Shown here: positions 33,915 through 45,649 of the stretch, piece after piece | How the letters are laid out: each line of letters starts with the position of its first letter | Numbering within the stretch: the first letter of the stretch is position 1 | NCBI GenBank assembly: GCA_018894105.1 | Contig: CM032127.1 | Coordinates: forward strand, 8,107,395 to 8,171,394 | DNA from: Jacaranda mimosifolia | Lineage: Eukaryota > Streptophyta > Magnoliopsida > Lamiales > Bignoniaceae | DNA length: 64,000 bases | Direction: 5' to 3' | The notes under the pieces: model-generated | What the model was told of the DNA's origin: nothing | What the model saw: only the letters and a program-made list of their open reading frames with translations | Databases searched by the model: none | Translations under genes and position numbers: made by a program

Positions 33915-35872
33915 GAATGCTAGATTGAAGTTGTTATGTTGCTTCACTGGAATAGGGTGGTTTCTTCCTTTTGTTCTTCTGTAAGATGGTTTATCTTGTG
34001 TACTTAGAGTACTTAGGTTACTCCATTCGGCTATATTTGTAATATGTTTGTAACAAAAAGAAACATAAATGCAATATATGTAGGTTTATGTTGGATTCAA
34101 TCTGTCTTTTATTTGTCTTTGGTTTAAGTGTTTTTATTTTGTTATATGGTTTTTTATGAGGCATGTGGGATACGAATTGGTCAAAAGTGAGTGCATATGT
34201 GGTAATAGGAAAAATTTATATTTTCTCTGCTTAAAAAACATATGTTAATATGTCAAAACAAGAGAATTACATTCCACTGTTACATTCAAGCAGGAGAACT
34301 AAAGCAAATTTGATAAAATTCCATATTTATATTCAATATGTCAATAGCATCTCAAAAGGCAATTTTGTTATAGAATTGTAGCACATAAACAAGAGTTTGT
34401 TTCCATGTCCTAAAAAAAATCACAAAACCCAACTTCAAAGCAAACTAAATCTGGCTTGAACACATTAAAAGTATTCAAATGTTTATTGCCTAAAAACTCA
34501 GTGACAAAATACTAATGCTAACTGTTTCAATTACATAACACAACTAGAAAAGCAATGCAGTTCCACTTCTTGCCAACTTTCTTCTTATTCTTCTTCCCAT
34601 GCAGTTGATCCATTGCTTCTATAATGTTGCTGAGGTGAACAAATTTCTTGTTGCCTTGTACAGTGGTCACGTTGCTTCCACTTTGTGACATTTGATGCGG
34701 TTGGTACATGGATGGTCCAAGTACCTTCTTTGATGGTTGAACTTCATTTGTGTTGTTTTCCTATATGTATACCCCAAAAGTATGTTTATGTAATATTTGA
34801 TAAAAGTGCAAAAGTATTAGTGAAGGTAAGATGTATACCTTTGCTTTACCCTTTGCTTTTGGAGATCTTCTAAGTCCAATACTCTCTTAACCACAAGTTG
34901 GAACCTACATAAATAATAGAAAAATTAGCCATCTACATTACAGGACTCAAATACGCATAACTTGACTACCTTTGATGGACCTCCTTGAGATTTCCTAATA
35001 GCACCTGCAGTGCTTGTCCTTATGTTTCTCATGACCTATATTTCATACATTATCTCAATAATGCATTCGAAAAACACACATCAAACTGAGTTTATCTTAT
35101 CCTACACGCCTTATCCTACAACAACTCACTTGAATCACCAATGTTTTGCCTATGACTCCCTATACCAACCTTTCTCTTCCCCTAAATGAACGTAGTGAAT
35201 ATTATTAATCTAGGAAAACTTTGTAGTGCAAAAACAACCCAAAGTACACACCTTGTCCTGCTATGTATTCATTTATTCCTGCTTGTCCTTTGTTGAAGCA
35301 GCCTCTTCTATATAGGTTGATGATGCAGCCTGTCTTTGAACTTAGAAACATAAACGACTAAAATTAATAAGGTGCAAGTAGTAAAACTAACTAAACAAGC
35401 CAATCTTTAATGAAGAGAAAAGCATATATTTATGTTACTTGATGGGGTTTGAGATGCTTGAGTACTAAATTGTTGAACCAAATCCTCTTGATCAATACTG
35501 ATATCTGTGATATGATCATCCAAAGGATTTAACTTCAAAGGACATTTCCTTTGGTTGGTTGTGTCCTTATTGCTTACATAGTCTGCACTTTAAAGCTTTA
35601 ACCCTTTTCTTCAGTTTTGTAGCTTCTTTTCTTATTCTTCTCTACAGTCTCTTTATTCCCTTTCCTTCTTGTTTTAGTTGGCCTTCCTTTCTTCTTCAAG
35701 AAGTTTGGAGGTAATGGATGTATGTAAATGGTATCTCCAATATAGCTTAACCATTTACACCCATAATTGCATTTTCATATACCCTTTGATAGCATGCAAC
35801 ACTATACCAAGGAGAAACATATGACTCGGGATCTTCCCTTTTGCAAATTGCACAGCATGCATGAAGATAAGA

Positions 35873-36003
35873 AATCCCTATTAAATCCCATCTCCTACAG
35901 CTACAACTCCATACCTCCAGATCTACACAATATTGCCCCTATATATTGTGTAGATCTAGAGGTATGGAATTGTAGCTATGGGAGATGGGATTTAATAGGG
36001 ATT
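35873..36003. repeat. 131-bp near-perfect palindrome inside the MULE transposase gene
   Basis: The arms 35,873-35,933 and 35,943-36,003 (61 bases each) are complementary with only a few mismatches, around a 9-base loop. They begin and end AATCCCTATTAAATCCCATC / GATGGGATTTAATAGGGATT. It lies between the catalytic core and the zinc knuckle and corresponds to no known protein domain. It could be an inverted local duplication or a small hairpin element. Confidence 0.85.
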
Positions 36004-37571
36004 CCTTACCTTCGTGATAGATGTGCAATCTCTATTTTTTTGAAATCGTATCACGATATACTCTCTTATCCACTCAAGCATTGTTAAAATTGATTTCTCT
36101 AGCTTATATGGTTGAACTATCGAATGACTCACAAAAATTATTTAATACCATGTCACATTTTGGATTAGGAGTGAAATGGGATTTACTCCATTATTAGGGT
36201 AGTTTGTCACTAAACCAAGAAGTTATCATAGGATTAAGGTCTGACATAACTTGTATTTAGATTTTAAACTAACCTACAGTAGTGCTATTGGCAGCTTTCC
36301 CCAACACATCTTAAACTTTAATCCCTTAAAGCCAACACTCATGAAATTTTTCCATAGATGCCTAACACAAAATCTATGTTCTGCTCCAGGAAAAACCTCA
36401 TCAAATGTTTGAATTAACCCTTTTTGCTTATCTTAAATGATTGTGAATTCATGTGATTGATTGATTTGAAGATCTTGTTTGAGCGAGGTTAAAAACCATC
36501 CCCATGTATCACCAACTTCCTTATTAACCACACCATAGCCCACAGGGTATGGCTTATTATTAGGGTTAATGCAAGCAACAGTTAGAAACACTTCTTTGTG
36601 GGAGCTAGTCAAATGACATTCATCTACTCCTAGAATGGGCCTACAACCAGCTAAGAGCCCATTTTTTAATGCCTTAAAACAGCAATAGAAGTGTGTGAAA
36701 GTGTTGTCTCCATTACTATCCTCCATTCCCAATATGATAGTGGAACCAGGGTTTGTTGTTCTTAACTCTGCACTGAAATCCCAAAGCTTGGCAAACTATA
36801 CATTAGAATCACCCTCTATCATTTCAAATTCTCTCTTCTTGGCTCTATAGGCTTGATGCTAAGAGACACTAACCTTAACATCTATTTCAAGTTCTTGCCT
36901 AAATCCCTCATTTCTTCTTATTGGATGTATTTTCAACTTATTCACAAACCTCTCAGCAAGGTATGTGGATTTGACATTAGAGACATCATAAGTGAGTTGA
37001 CATGTATGTGTAGGAATATAGGTGTTAAATTGGAACGTGAACTCATTTTCAACCATATATGCATGGAGCTTCCACCCATACTCCTCAGACTCACACCCTG
37101 CATACACTCTTTCTCTATCATTTCTCTTAATCTTGATATTCCTTATTGTTTGAATAGCATCAGCATGGACAATTTTCCTAAAGTCGATTTTGTTCTTGAA
37201 TTTTATGCCTAATTCAAATGCTGGGGTAAGTTTTCTACTATAATTGAAAGAATGTGCATGAGAGCTATGTGAATCTACATTTGAGTCAACCTCACTATCT
37301 AAAGAAACATCACTATCACATCCAATCCCTTCTTCACTATACTCACTTTCACTGTCACCTTCCTCCAATCCTATCTCCTCTATAATTTGGTCATTTAGTT
37401 CATCAATCCCTATATACTCTACCTCAGGGTCAACATAATTCTCAAAATGCAAATCATCCTCTGCCCCATCAGTATCTACCTCAAAATCATATATAGGATC
37501 ATTGTCACTACCACAACTTAAATTGGCTTTATCATCACTTAACACAACAGGCAAGCTCACCCTCTCAATGG

Positions 37572-37884
37572 TTAACCCCAACAACCCTCTTTGGTTTTGG
37601 TTTTGGTTTTAGGTTTGTGTTTGAGACTAGCTTTGGAACTTTGTATGAGATCATGTTTTAGTTTAGGTTTATTTTTGAGACTGTGTTTGACAATGTGTAG
37701 AAGTTTAGGCTTGTCTTTGAGGTTGGGATTGGACTTGTGTTTGAGATTGACTTTAGGACTACATTTGTGATTGTGATTAGGCTTGGTATTGGGCTTCAAG
37801 TTGGGGTTAGGCTGCAAGTTTGAGCTAGTATTAAGATGTGGATTTAACTTGAGGATGGGATTAGGATGGGCCTTCATTTACATC
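37572..37884 (-). repeat. Degenerate short tandem repeats coding a Lys/Pro/Asn-rich stretch
   Basis: On the plus strand, GTTTGAGATTGGGGTTAGGC-like units of about 6-18 bases recur. On the minus strand they give peptides such as NPHLNTSSNLQPNPNLKPN. It sits between the N-terminal region and the DNA-binding domain of the transposase. Length variation would stay in frame when units of three codons are gained or lost. Confidence 0.6.
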
Positions 37885-40800
37885 GCCAATTGTCTCTATA
37901 TATATCTCAACCTCCCTATGCTTAGCATTAGCTAGTCCAACTTGTCTTAGTTCACTTTCATTAGCAACCGGCTTAAACGTGTCATCTACTTTCTAATAGA
38001 ACTTCCTAGGATATATAATGTGTATAATGTCACAGAGGTAGTTCACAATCCTAAAATTTAATTCATCTAACAAACATTGGTCAAATTTTGCTACTTTCCC
38101 ATTTTTATATACACAAGGAAAATCATGGTCATATTCATCATCATAAAAAATTGCAATTGTTATTTTTCCAGAGCCTTTCTTTACACAAAACTGATATACA
38201 AGGAAATAAAAAATTATAGCAGGTTTTGAGCACTCATACAGAGTTAAGAAACCAAGTACCGCACTATAAACACCTATTGACCCACCCACACACATTTGTA
38301 GATCCAACCAACTATTATTAAATAGTATAGCCAAAGGTACCCAACATATGTGACCTATAACTTCACTTTCACATATGCAACTATATGAATATTCTCACAA
38401 AGAGATAGTACATAATATAGATATAAGAGTCAATATTAAAAAAGAAAACCCTCCAATTAACCAACATTTATGACCCATACCTCATTTCAACATATGTGAA
38501 CTCAGAGAATATTTTTCAAAACACAGAACACCAGATGATCCATAACACCACATGCTAGTCAAAAGAGTGCACAAGCCCACTAACGAAGACTTTATTAACA
38601 TTAGAAAAAAATTGGATAGGGACCACTAAAAACAAAAAATAATATCAAAGAAGCATGCTTCGAAATCAATATTTAATAGGAAAAATCTAACATTGTAGTC
38701 CTACAAATAAAGACCTAACACCCTCTATACTTAAACCCTTACTTACCATAAAGAGAGGCTGGAAAATGCAAGTCTGTTGAAGCAGGCTCAAACATCTTCA
38801 ATCACCCAACCTAGATCCATAATCTTCTCTAGCGCACCAACTTCTGCGTCGCTTGAAAAATTAGGGTTTTGGGGTTCAACTAAATAACAAATATTTTGGG
38901 TTTTCTAGCATCCAACATAGGCGGGGATATAGTTGCTCAACTTTTCGATTAATGGAGATAGGTATCTTCTACAGATTACTTAAAAAGATTAGGAATACGG
39001 TTTGCCTTTGCGAATTTTTTGGTCTTACTGGTTTCAAACTTGGAGCACCTTCTTCATCGATTTTTCTCCTTCCCTCTTCTTCTTCTTCCAATTTTTGAAT
39101 GGAGTAAAATCAACACAAGTAATAGTTGGTGGACTAAAATTGCAACTTTCCCTACATGAAGAAGAAGGAAATTCAAACAATTCTACGGCGGTAGCAAATG
39201 AAACACATGAAGGGAGAGGAAATCAAAATAATGTTGCGGCACCGTGCGGGGGTAGGAATAGCCATTGTTGAATGAGATAATGACTGACCTAAGAAAAGTA
39301 ATTGAGAAAAATAAGGAGCAGGTCTTTAAGATCAAGGGAAATGTTTTCCAACTCGTCAACTACCATTTTGTTTATCAAGGAGTGATACTAACTGTTGTCA
39401 TTACTAGCTCACTTAAATGCCAATTTTTTTTGCTTCATTTTTCTCTTTCTCTAGTTGGAGCAATTTTAAACTTTGGCACATTATTAATGGTTGCAGAAAG
39501 GTAAAAAAATCTTTAAATAGCCTGGACAATAGTATCCTAATCTTCTATCAATACATGTACCCAACTGTATCCAACATGTTGCACCAAAGGTACCAAAAGA
39601 AGAAATCTGTGAGAACTGTGATTCTAATATTGACAATGTTTCTCTTTCTCATTTTCTCCATCCTTATTCTATATGCTACTTGGACTATTCCATGCCACAA
39701 CTGCTAGCTACAAAAGATTAAATTCTTTCTAGAGTCAAATCATCTTGATAGGTTTTTGTTCGATCCAAAAGTCTGTTCTATTGTACCTTTTCTATGTTTA
39801 CTTTTGATTTTCTGGATTGCTAGTGTATTTTCATTTTTGTTTAAGAAGGTGTATAAACAAAGAAATAAATTGGATTCGGAGTAAAAATCTACCTTTGTGG
39901 TATGAATTTTGTTATACCTTTACTTTTCCTTTTTTTCTCTAAGCAATACATTTTTCTAATTGACATGCAAGTTCATTGAAACTTTATGACATTATGCAGC
40001 GTTCGCAAAATAGATTTGTGGATTTTCTTTCTTGGTTAACTAAAGAATTATGGAATTTCTTTGATATGAATACAATGAAATATTGCATTGATTAAGTATG
40101 AGTCTGGTGGTTGAATTCAAATATAAAAACTAACTATAAGATAACAATTGTGAATGTACTTCTGAAATTGTATAGTCAGGGTATTTACATAATATTATTA
40201 AAATAAAATTTTATGAATTGATGTATCTGTAAATTGAGATATTGCCATGTGTTCTAATTGGTCACTTGTAGTTTTAATGAGGTTAATAACACCCAACCCA
40301 TATTTTTAACATTATTTATTCTAATTTTACCATATCACTTTGGTTGGTGATTATGAGTAGTGGCAAAAACGGTAGGATATCATTAGTCAATTCCAATTAA
40401 AATTTTGATATTCTATTTCATATTCTAAATAAACATCAAGCATATAATATTTTATAAATCTATATTTGGTCAATTACACACATTTACACACATGCAGTTC
40501 TTAAAGTGAAATATATATTAAACATAATTTGAAATAAAGGTTGGAAAATGACCATTAATTATATATAATTGCTTTTGATGAAGTTGTAGATATGGATTGA
40601 TATTGCAGTTCAAAGTAAACAACGAAGTATTCAACTCTTAGATTATAATAAGAGATTTGTGTCGAAATTATCAAACTTTCCAATTTATTTTGTGCTCTAT
40701 GCATTTGAGAGAATTTATATGATACTATTACAAGCAGTATGTAAGCAAGTATTTTTGTTTTTCCTCAAATTTTTAACTCTTTTATTATTTCACATTTGGC

Positions 40801-40939
40801 TATTTCATTCTGTCAAAGTATGTGGCTTTCTTCTACATAATTATTGGTGTTGGTTATCGCATGACGTTTATCATTCCACCAAATTGAATTCTTGATTTAG
40901 CCTAGACTTCTGGCAATGACTGTTTCAATTCTATATGCC

Positions 40940-41970
40940 TATCATAGGCCGACTTGTTTTAGATTAATTATTTTCCCATACCACCCTTCCCCCACCCCCC
41001 TGCCTAAACTTGATGTACCTTAAATATGTCACAAGGATATATTAATTAAATTATTTTTAAAAAGTAAAAAATATTAAGCTAGATCGTCAAGTTCAATAAG
41101 TACAATCCACCAAATTCAAGTTCTACAAATATTAGTACTTATGACATAGAAAGAGCGAGTTAATTCATTTTCTACTTGGACAAATTTTTTGAACATGCGC
41201 ATGCTTGAATTAGAGACCAAAAGTTTATAGTATTCAATTGCGAATTTTTGAAAACACCCTCCAAAAAATTTTTATCCACATTAAAGATATATATAATTTT
41301 TTGGTTGTAATTTTAAATTTAAACTCATTATGTAGACTATAATTTCGTGCAGGATTAATAGATCTTTTGTATTTGAGTTTCATTGTAGATTTGCATTCTA
41401 GAAACTACAATGCAAAGGGCAAATGGCGAACAAAACAGTTATTATTTTTTTCTTTTTATCCAATACACATGTCAAAATTTTTGGGGTTTAAATCCCAAAT
41501 AAAACTTTGATCTAAGAGCATTTCTTGTTTATTCCTTCTTTTGGAGCAATAGATTAATACCTACATTAACAAAACCTGAATAAAAGACCTATTAGATTTA
41601 ATCCACGAGTAATCAATTCTATCATTAGGACAAGATTTTGGCTCAACATTGAGCAACATAGTACTTTGGCATCAAATTGAAGTCTATTCAAAAGAAGAAT
41701 TACAAACATTTTTCGACATAATAAAATTTTTAGTTCATTTTGGATCACTTTTTAATGAATTTATGTTGTCATATTTATGTAAAAATACATTTTCACCATA
41801 AGTTACGTAATCCTTTTTATAGCATAACTACTTTCTTGTGCTTGAAATTTGAATTTTTTCATAATAACTAAATTTGTTAAATCAAAATTCATATTGTAGG
41901 TAGCATTTGCTTGGCAACACAAATTAAAATTCTTATCCAAAAAGTGACTTTTGGTCATAACTATGTAGAG
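40940..41970. repeat. Recurrent intergenic module, copy R4
   Basis: It is collinear with R3 (21,270-22,340) throughout, and its first half matches R1 and R2. It lies between duplicated segments 1 and 2. A C-rich tract (40,982-41,002) and an A-run (41,978-41,995) bound it. No gene was recognised. Confidence 0.6.
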
Positions 41971-43439
41971 AAATGAAAAAAAAAAAAAAAAAAAGATATA
42001 TTGGTGAAAAAGATACAAGATTTATTGTACATGGGTGCCATACAATTACACCTATCTTTTCTTCAAATAAATAAAATGAATTTATAAGCAATTGCTTGCC
42101 TTTTTCTATGGTACGTATCTAACAAGTTTTCACCTATTTCTACATTTAAGATATTTTGTAATTTATAATCTCAATTTCCAAATAAGTTTTTATTTGAAAA
42201 ATTTTATAAGCACATGATATCTTATATTTTGAATTTTAAATATTTTATCACATATTTTAGGAATATCGTAAGCTTTAAGAACGTATGATTCAACCAAACG
42301 TTCTCCCATATGGACACAAATATAATACAAGACATAATAATGAGGCCATTATCGTAAATATAGACTCAGCAAAATGTTAGATAAATATGATTAAAAAATA
42401 TTACTAGACCTAGAATTAATATCAGTAGAGCCTAGTGATATTGATGGTTGAGCCTATGGGTCTATAATGCACCCCAAGGGCCAAAGCAAATACCTCACGT
42501 GGGCTATTAAATCAAAACAAATCTGCAAAACACATAGGCCTGTTAGCTTCACACATAAGAGAAATAATCAAGTAGGGTAATACTAAAATGTCAATAGTTT
42601 TCAAGTTATTATAATACTGTAAGGCCTCATTTGATAAGCGTTATAGGATTACACGGGATATGTTTGACATGGGTTGTGGTATCCAATATTAATTATGAAT
42701 CCTATGCATTTCGTTGTTTGGTTGCATATAAATGTTAGTGAGATATCACATGATATATCCAACTTGCATTTGATTACTTGGTTATATTGAATGTGATTAC
42801 ATTTGTAATTTCATAAATATCCCTACCAAATTGGTAAAATTACATTTATATGTATATATATATGAATATATATTTTGTTTCTCTTCTTTTCCTCTTTTCC
42901 AGCAATCAATTTCTCCCCAAAATGAAACCAAACTACTCAATTTTCTCCCACAATCAATTTCTCCCCAAATAAAGCCTCATCTCCTACACCTATTCTACCA
43001 GAACTCAAATCCTCCAGAATAACAACACTGAGAGAATATCACAACTGAAGAAGTTAATAGAAAGATGAGCCAAGGTTTGAAGATGTGCATAAACACATGA
43101 GAAAAGAATGAGGTTTGTAGAATATGAAGAATGATCGACCATTGCTTGCTACAAAGGACGAGGTATTAAATTCAATTGTTAAAATTTATTTTAAAGATTC
43201 GAAGTGAAAGAGGACCAAGGTTTTGCAGATGTCCATTTCATTTTATTTTTTTTTCAGAAGTGAAAATTTGAAGTTGTTTATGTATGATATTTCTCAAAGT
43301 AAAAATCAAAATTGCAAATAATTTGTTAGTTATAATTTGATGGTGATTCTAGCATGTGCTTATTTTTTTCTAGAATAAGGGTTTATGCTCATCTACAACC
43401 TGATGGAAATCAAAGAGTGGCCTACTAAATATTGGTGTG

Positions 43440-43881
43440 GTAGAGGGTAAATGGCCACCTTTTGTGCTGGTTCTCACACTAGGAATCCTAATAGGTACTT
43501 TTATCGATGTCCATAAAGTTTGAAACATGAAAAATCTTTTTTGTGCTATGATCTGTATCATAAGAAAGATCCAGAGGAACTTAAGCCATATTTTCTTCAA
43601 AATCAGCAACATAGCATAAGGTATTGTCCTCCATCTCATGATGCTTCTTCCTAGTACACTCCATCAAGTTCTGCATCTGCTCATACCATGCACAATACTA
43701 TATCTCAATCACAATACTCTCATCTGGCCATGTCAAATCCCACAGTAGACAAAATGGAGTTGCTTCAAAGAGATTCTATGAGGCACCAACAAGGCTGTCT
43801 TATTTTGTTGCTAGGATTAATGATGTTCATTACTTGTTTTCTTATGTTGCTTTTGTCTCTTTTTATTAGTAGGTTTGTTTA
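43440..43881 (+). pseudogene. GRF-like zinc finger remnant with C-terminal membrane segment
   Basis: One frame, with internal TAA and TAG stops, reads FCAGSHTRNPNRYFYRCP, KHEKSFLCYD, KKDPEELKPYF and then a Ser/Thr-rich linker. It ends in MELLQRDSMRHQQGCLILLLGLMMFITCFLMLLLSLFISRFV, whose last 27 residues form a clear membrane helix. The NP-R-F-Y-RCP signature and the downstream cysteine resemble the GRF finger, and the overall order (finger, linker, membrane anchor) mirrors the MULE gene at 33,470. The assignment is by motif only. Confidence 0.5.
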
Positions 43882-43957
43882 AGTTGAATCTAGGTGCATC
43901 AGTAACTACTAAAGAACTTTTAGTCATGGTTATTGCTTTTGTTGTATGTAGTACTAA

Positions 43958-44305
43958 GGGCCCATTTGGATTTATTTTCTAGAGGCATTTTCATTTTCTA
44001 GTGAAAATAAATAGTGAAAAGTTAGTTATAAATTTTAATTTGAAAATAGAATATTGCTTAGAGGTTTTATTTAACATGTAATGATTATGTAGAGTTGCAA
44101 ATGAGTTGTATTTAAAAAATATAATATTTTTGTATTAAAAGTCGTGCAAATATGAGTAGGAAAAAATAAAAAGTGAAAATGAAGGGAGAGTATAATAGTG
44201 TGTTTTGGAGAATATTTGTGAAAATAGAGGAGAAGTTGATAGTTTTCTGTTTTTATTTTCAGCAGAGAATGAAAATGGTGTTTGAAAACAAAACCCAATG
44301 GGCAC
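43958..44305. mobile_element. Tourist-like MITE nested in the Harbinger element
   Basis: The ends GGGCCCATTTGGATTTATTTTC and (complement) GTGCCCATTGGGTTTTGTTTTC are flanked by TAA at 43,955-43,957 and 44,306-44,308. It is 348 bp long with no coding content. Related to the copy starting at 16,166. Confidence 0.75.
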
Positions 44306-44669
44306 TAAGTATGTTGATGGTATTCTCAAGTTATGGAAATCTTAAATGCCTGTTTGAATTATTTCCTTCACTTAGTTTATGTTATGAGGTAGGAGGTGGT
44401 AGTTGGAATAAATTATTGCATCAAATTTTCTCTTCTTTAAATTAATTGTTGAGTTGATGTTACAAAAAAGTAGTGTACTTTTTCATTTAAAGAGGTAGTT
44501 GCTAGTCTTATTTGATAAATTTCCACTAAAAAGGCCATATACTTTAATACAAGTTAAAAGGGGTTGCTGGTAAAGTACAAAAAAAAATAGATACGCATTA
44601 AATTTATCATTTATCTATAAAAACACATTATGTTCACTTCTTTACTACCAACTATTGAATCACTAGAAA

Positions 44670-45645
44670 TATGGTAGAAAAGATGAGCACTAGTCCTCCT
44701 TTTCTTTCACAAGAGGCCTTCCTATATGGTCAATTTTGGACTAAAGAGATAGACCAACTCTTTATTCACTCACTATAACATAAAGCTAAGTTGGGCAATC
44801 TACTTAATGGGAGGTTGAAAATACATGCAATAATGAATGCACGTGATATTGTGAATGATCAATTTGGAACGAATCACTCTAATGAATATGTTGGAGAGCG
44901 ATTCAAGAAAGTGTCTTCTAGGCACTATATGTTTTCGCATATCATCAATGCTTCCAGAGTGGTTTGGGATCGGATGCCAATGTTGTTTATTCACCTAAAG
45001 AATATTAGAATAATTGGTTTAAGGTATGTCAACTAGTTGAATATTGCTTCTTGTTTATTTGTCAATATATTATTTTATTGTTTGTTAAGGACTTTTAATA
45101 TTTTTATGTTAAAATTATCAGAACATGCCATTATCAAAGGCTTACAGGCTCAAAGGAAAGCCTGAATGGGATTCGCTTGTGCTAATATTCGAGAAGCCTA
45201 TGGAGCATCAAGTTTGTGGAATAGAAAATGTTATTCATATCATTTCCTCTTATGAAGATGATACTGATGAGGATTGTAGCATGGTGTGTGACACAGTTTC
45301 AAAAATTCATCGCATCGCAAAGGCACAAGCAACCCACAAGGATGAGAGCTCCATTAATATTCTCCCAAGAATGTGTTTCTTTGCCCTAAAAAAGCAACTA
45401 CAAAAGAGATTGACCCTAGTGAGGGTAGTGTTAATAGCTCATCTGATTGTGTTGTTTCAAATCAACAGCCTCTTGCAGCCCAAGAAAGCCATGTTATTGA
45501 GCCCATCAATGAGTTTTCATTATGCATTATGTTAGACATTACTCATATGTATTTTGTTTATTTGCTTGTTTATGGTTATATGTTTGTAGTGTTGTTTGTT
45601 GTATTTAGTAGTGTTTGTTACAACCAAGTTGGTTGCAACATTTGA
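44670..45645 (+). pseudogene. Myb/SANT-like domain gene, broken
   Basis: The frame reads FWTKEIDQLFIHSL, a stop, then KLGNLLNGRLKIHAIMNARDIVND and NEYVGERFKKVSSRHYMFSHII, the pattern of the plant Myb/SANT-like DNA-binding domain (trihelix-type, three helices with spaced Trp). After an apparent intron (about 45,025-45,121) comes KAYRLKGKPEWDSLVLIFEKP, the standard continuation of these proteins. An acidic tail (SSYEDDTDEDCS) follows and a frame change near 45,380 (PKKATTKEIDPSEGSVNSSSD). It lies on the opposite strand to the element's own ORF1, so it is either a second nested element or a captured gene. Confidence 0.6.
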
Positions 45646-45649
45646 AGCA

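Larger units (their letters stand above)
34527..38334 (-). pseudogene. MURA-type MULE transposase, fragmented
   Basis: The gene is read right to left. At about 38,170-37,993 is the N-terminal region typical of plant MULE proteins (FYDDEYDHDFPCVYKNGKVAKF). Next come a low-complexity Pro/Asn/Lys repeat (37,572-37,877), an acidic region (DSESEYSEEGIGCDSD) and the DNA-binding domain (FELGIKFKNKIDFRKIVHADAIQ..., with CESEEYGWKLHAYM and HTCQLTY; 37,220-36,900). The catalytic MULE core at 36,732-36,290 has GLLAGCRPILGVDECHL (first Asp), PYPVGYGVVNKEVGDTWGWF and AEHRFCVRHLWKN. The zinc knuckle region (about 35,690-35,540) reads KKKGRPTKTRRKG and KCRLC...GHNQPK, with a TAA inside. The tail is at 34,709-34,527. 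Stops, frame changes and a 131-base palindrome (35,873-36,003) make it non-functional. Confidence 0.85.
32915..39152 (-). mobile_element. Autonomous-type Mutator-like element (MULE), 6.2 kb
   Basis: The left end GGGAAAATTGCAATTTTAGTCC and the complement of the right end, GGGAAAGTTGCAATTTTAGTCC, start an inverted repeat of about 55 bases that runs to GATTTTACTCCATT. The flanks TACATAAGGA (32,905-32,914) and TACATGAAGA (39,153-39,162) are a 10-base target duplication with two mismatches. Gene copy 2 at 51.9 kb shows the uninterrupted sequence. Inside are a MURA-type transposase on the minus strand and a GRF zinc finger gene on the plus strand. Confidence 0.9.
32734..39707 (+). pseudogene. 3-TM membrane-protein family, copy 1, split by a MULE
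   Basis: I do not recognise this family. The 5' part (32,734-32,914) encodes a hydrophobic start (MSLIPGLLLLLSGVP) that could be a signal peptide or anchor, followed by acidic Asn-rich repeats (QETHEGEEEKNSSNS). A one-base loss near 32,856 shifts the frame. The MULE then interrupts the gene at 32,915-39,152. The 3' part continues with NETHEGRGNQNN, then LRKVIEKNKEQVFKIKGN (charged helix), TM1 (GVILTVVITSSL), TM2 (LSLVGAILNFGTLLMVAE), a basic loop (HQRYQKKKS) and TM3 (TVILILTMFLFLIFSILILYATW), ending WTIPCHNC. Two TAG codons near 39,252-39,261 and a one-base loss near 39,492 break the frame. By its features it is probably a membrane protein; function is unknown. Confidence 0.75.
31340..40920. 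repeat. Duplicated segment 1 of the membrane-protein array
   Basis: The segment starts with AATCAATAAGCATCTAG and the AAGATACAAGATTTA-like block shared with 42,005 and 61,990. It includes the gene copy and a downstream flank ending TATCATTCCACCAAATTGAATTCTTGAT. The same block ends segment 2 near 61,000. Without the 6.2 kb MULE it would be about 3.3 kb. Segment 1 holds about 250 bases (roughly 31,900-32,140) that are missing from segment 2. Confidence 0.75.

Noticed and set aside
36853..37212. 119-codon plus-strand frame
   Set aside because: Antisense shadow of the MULE DNA-binding domain.
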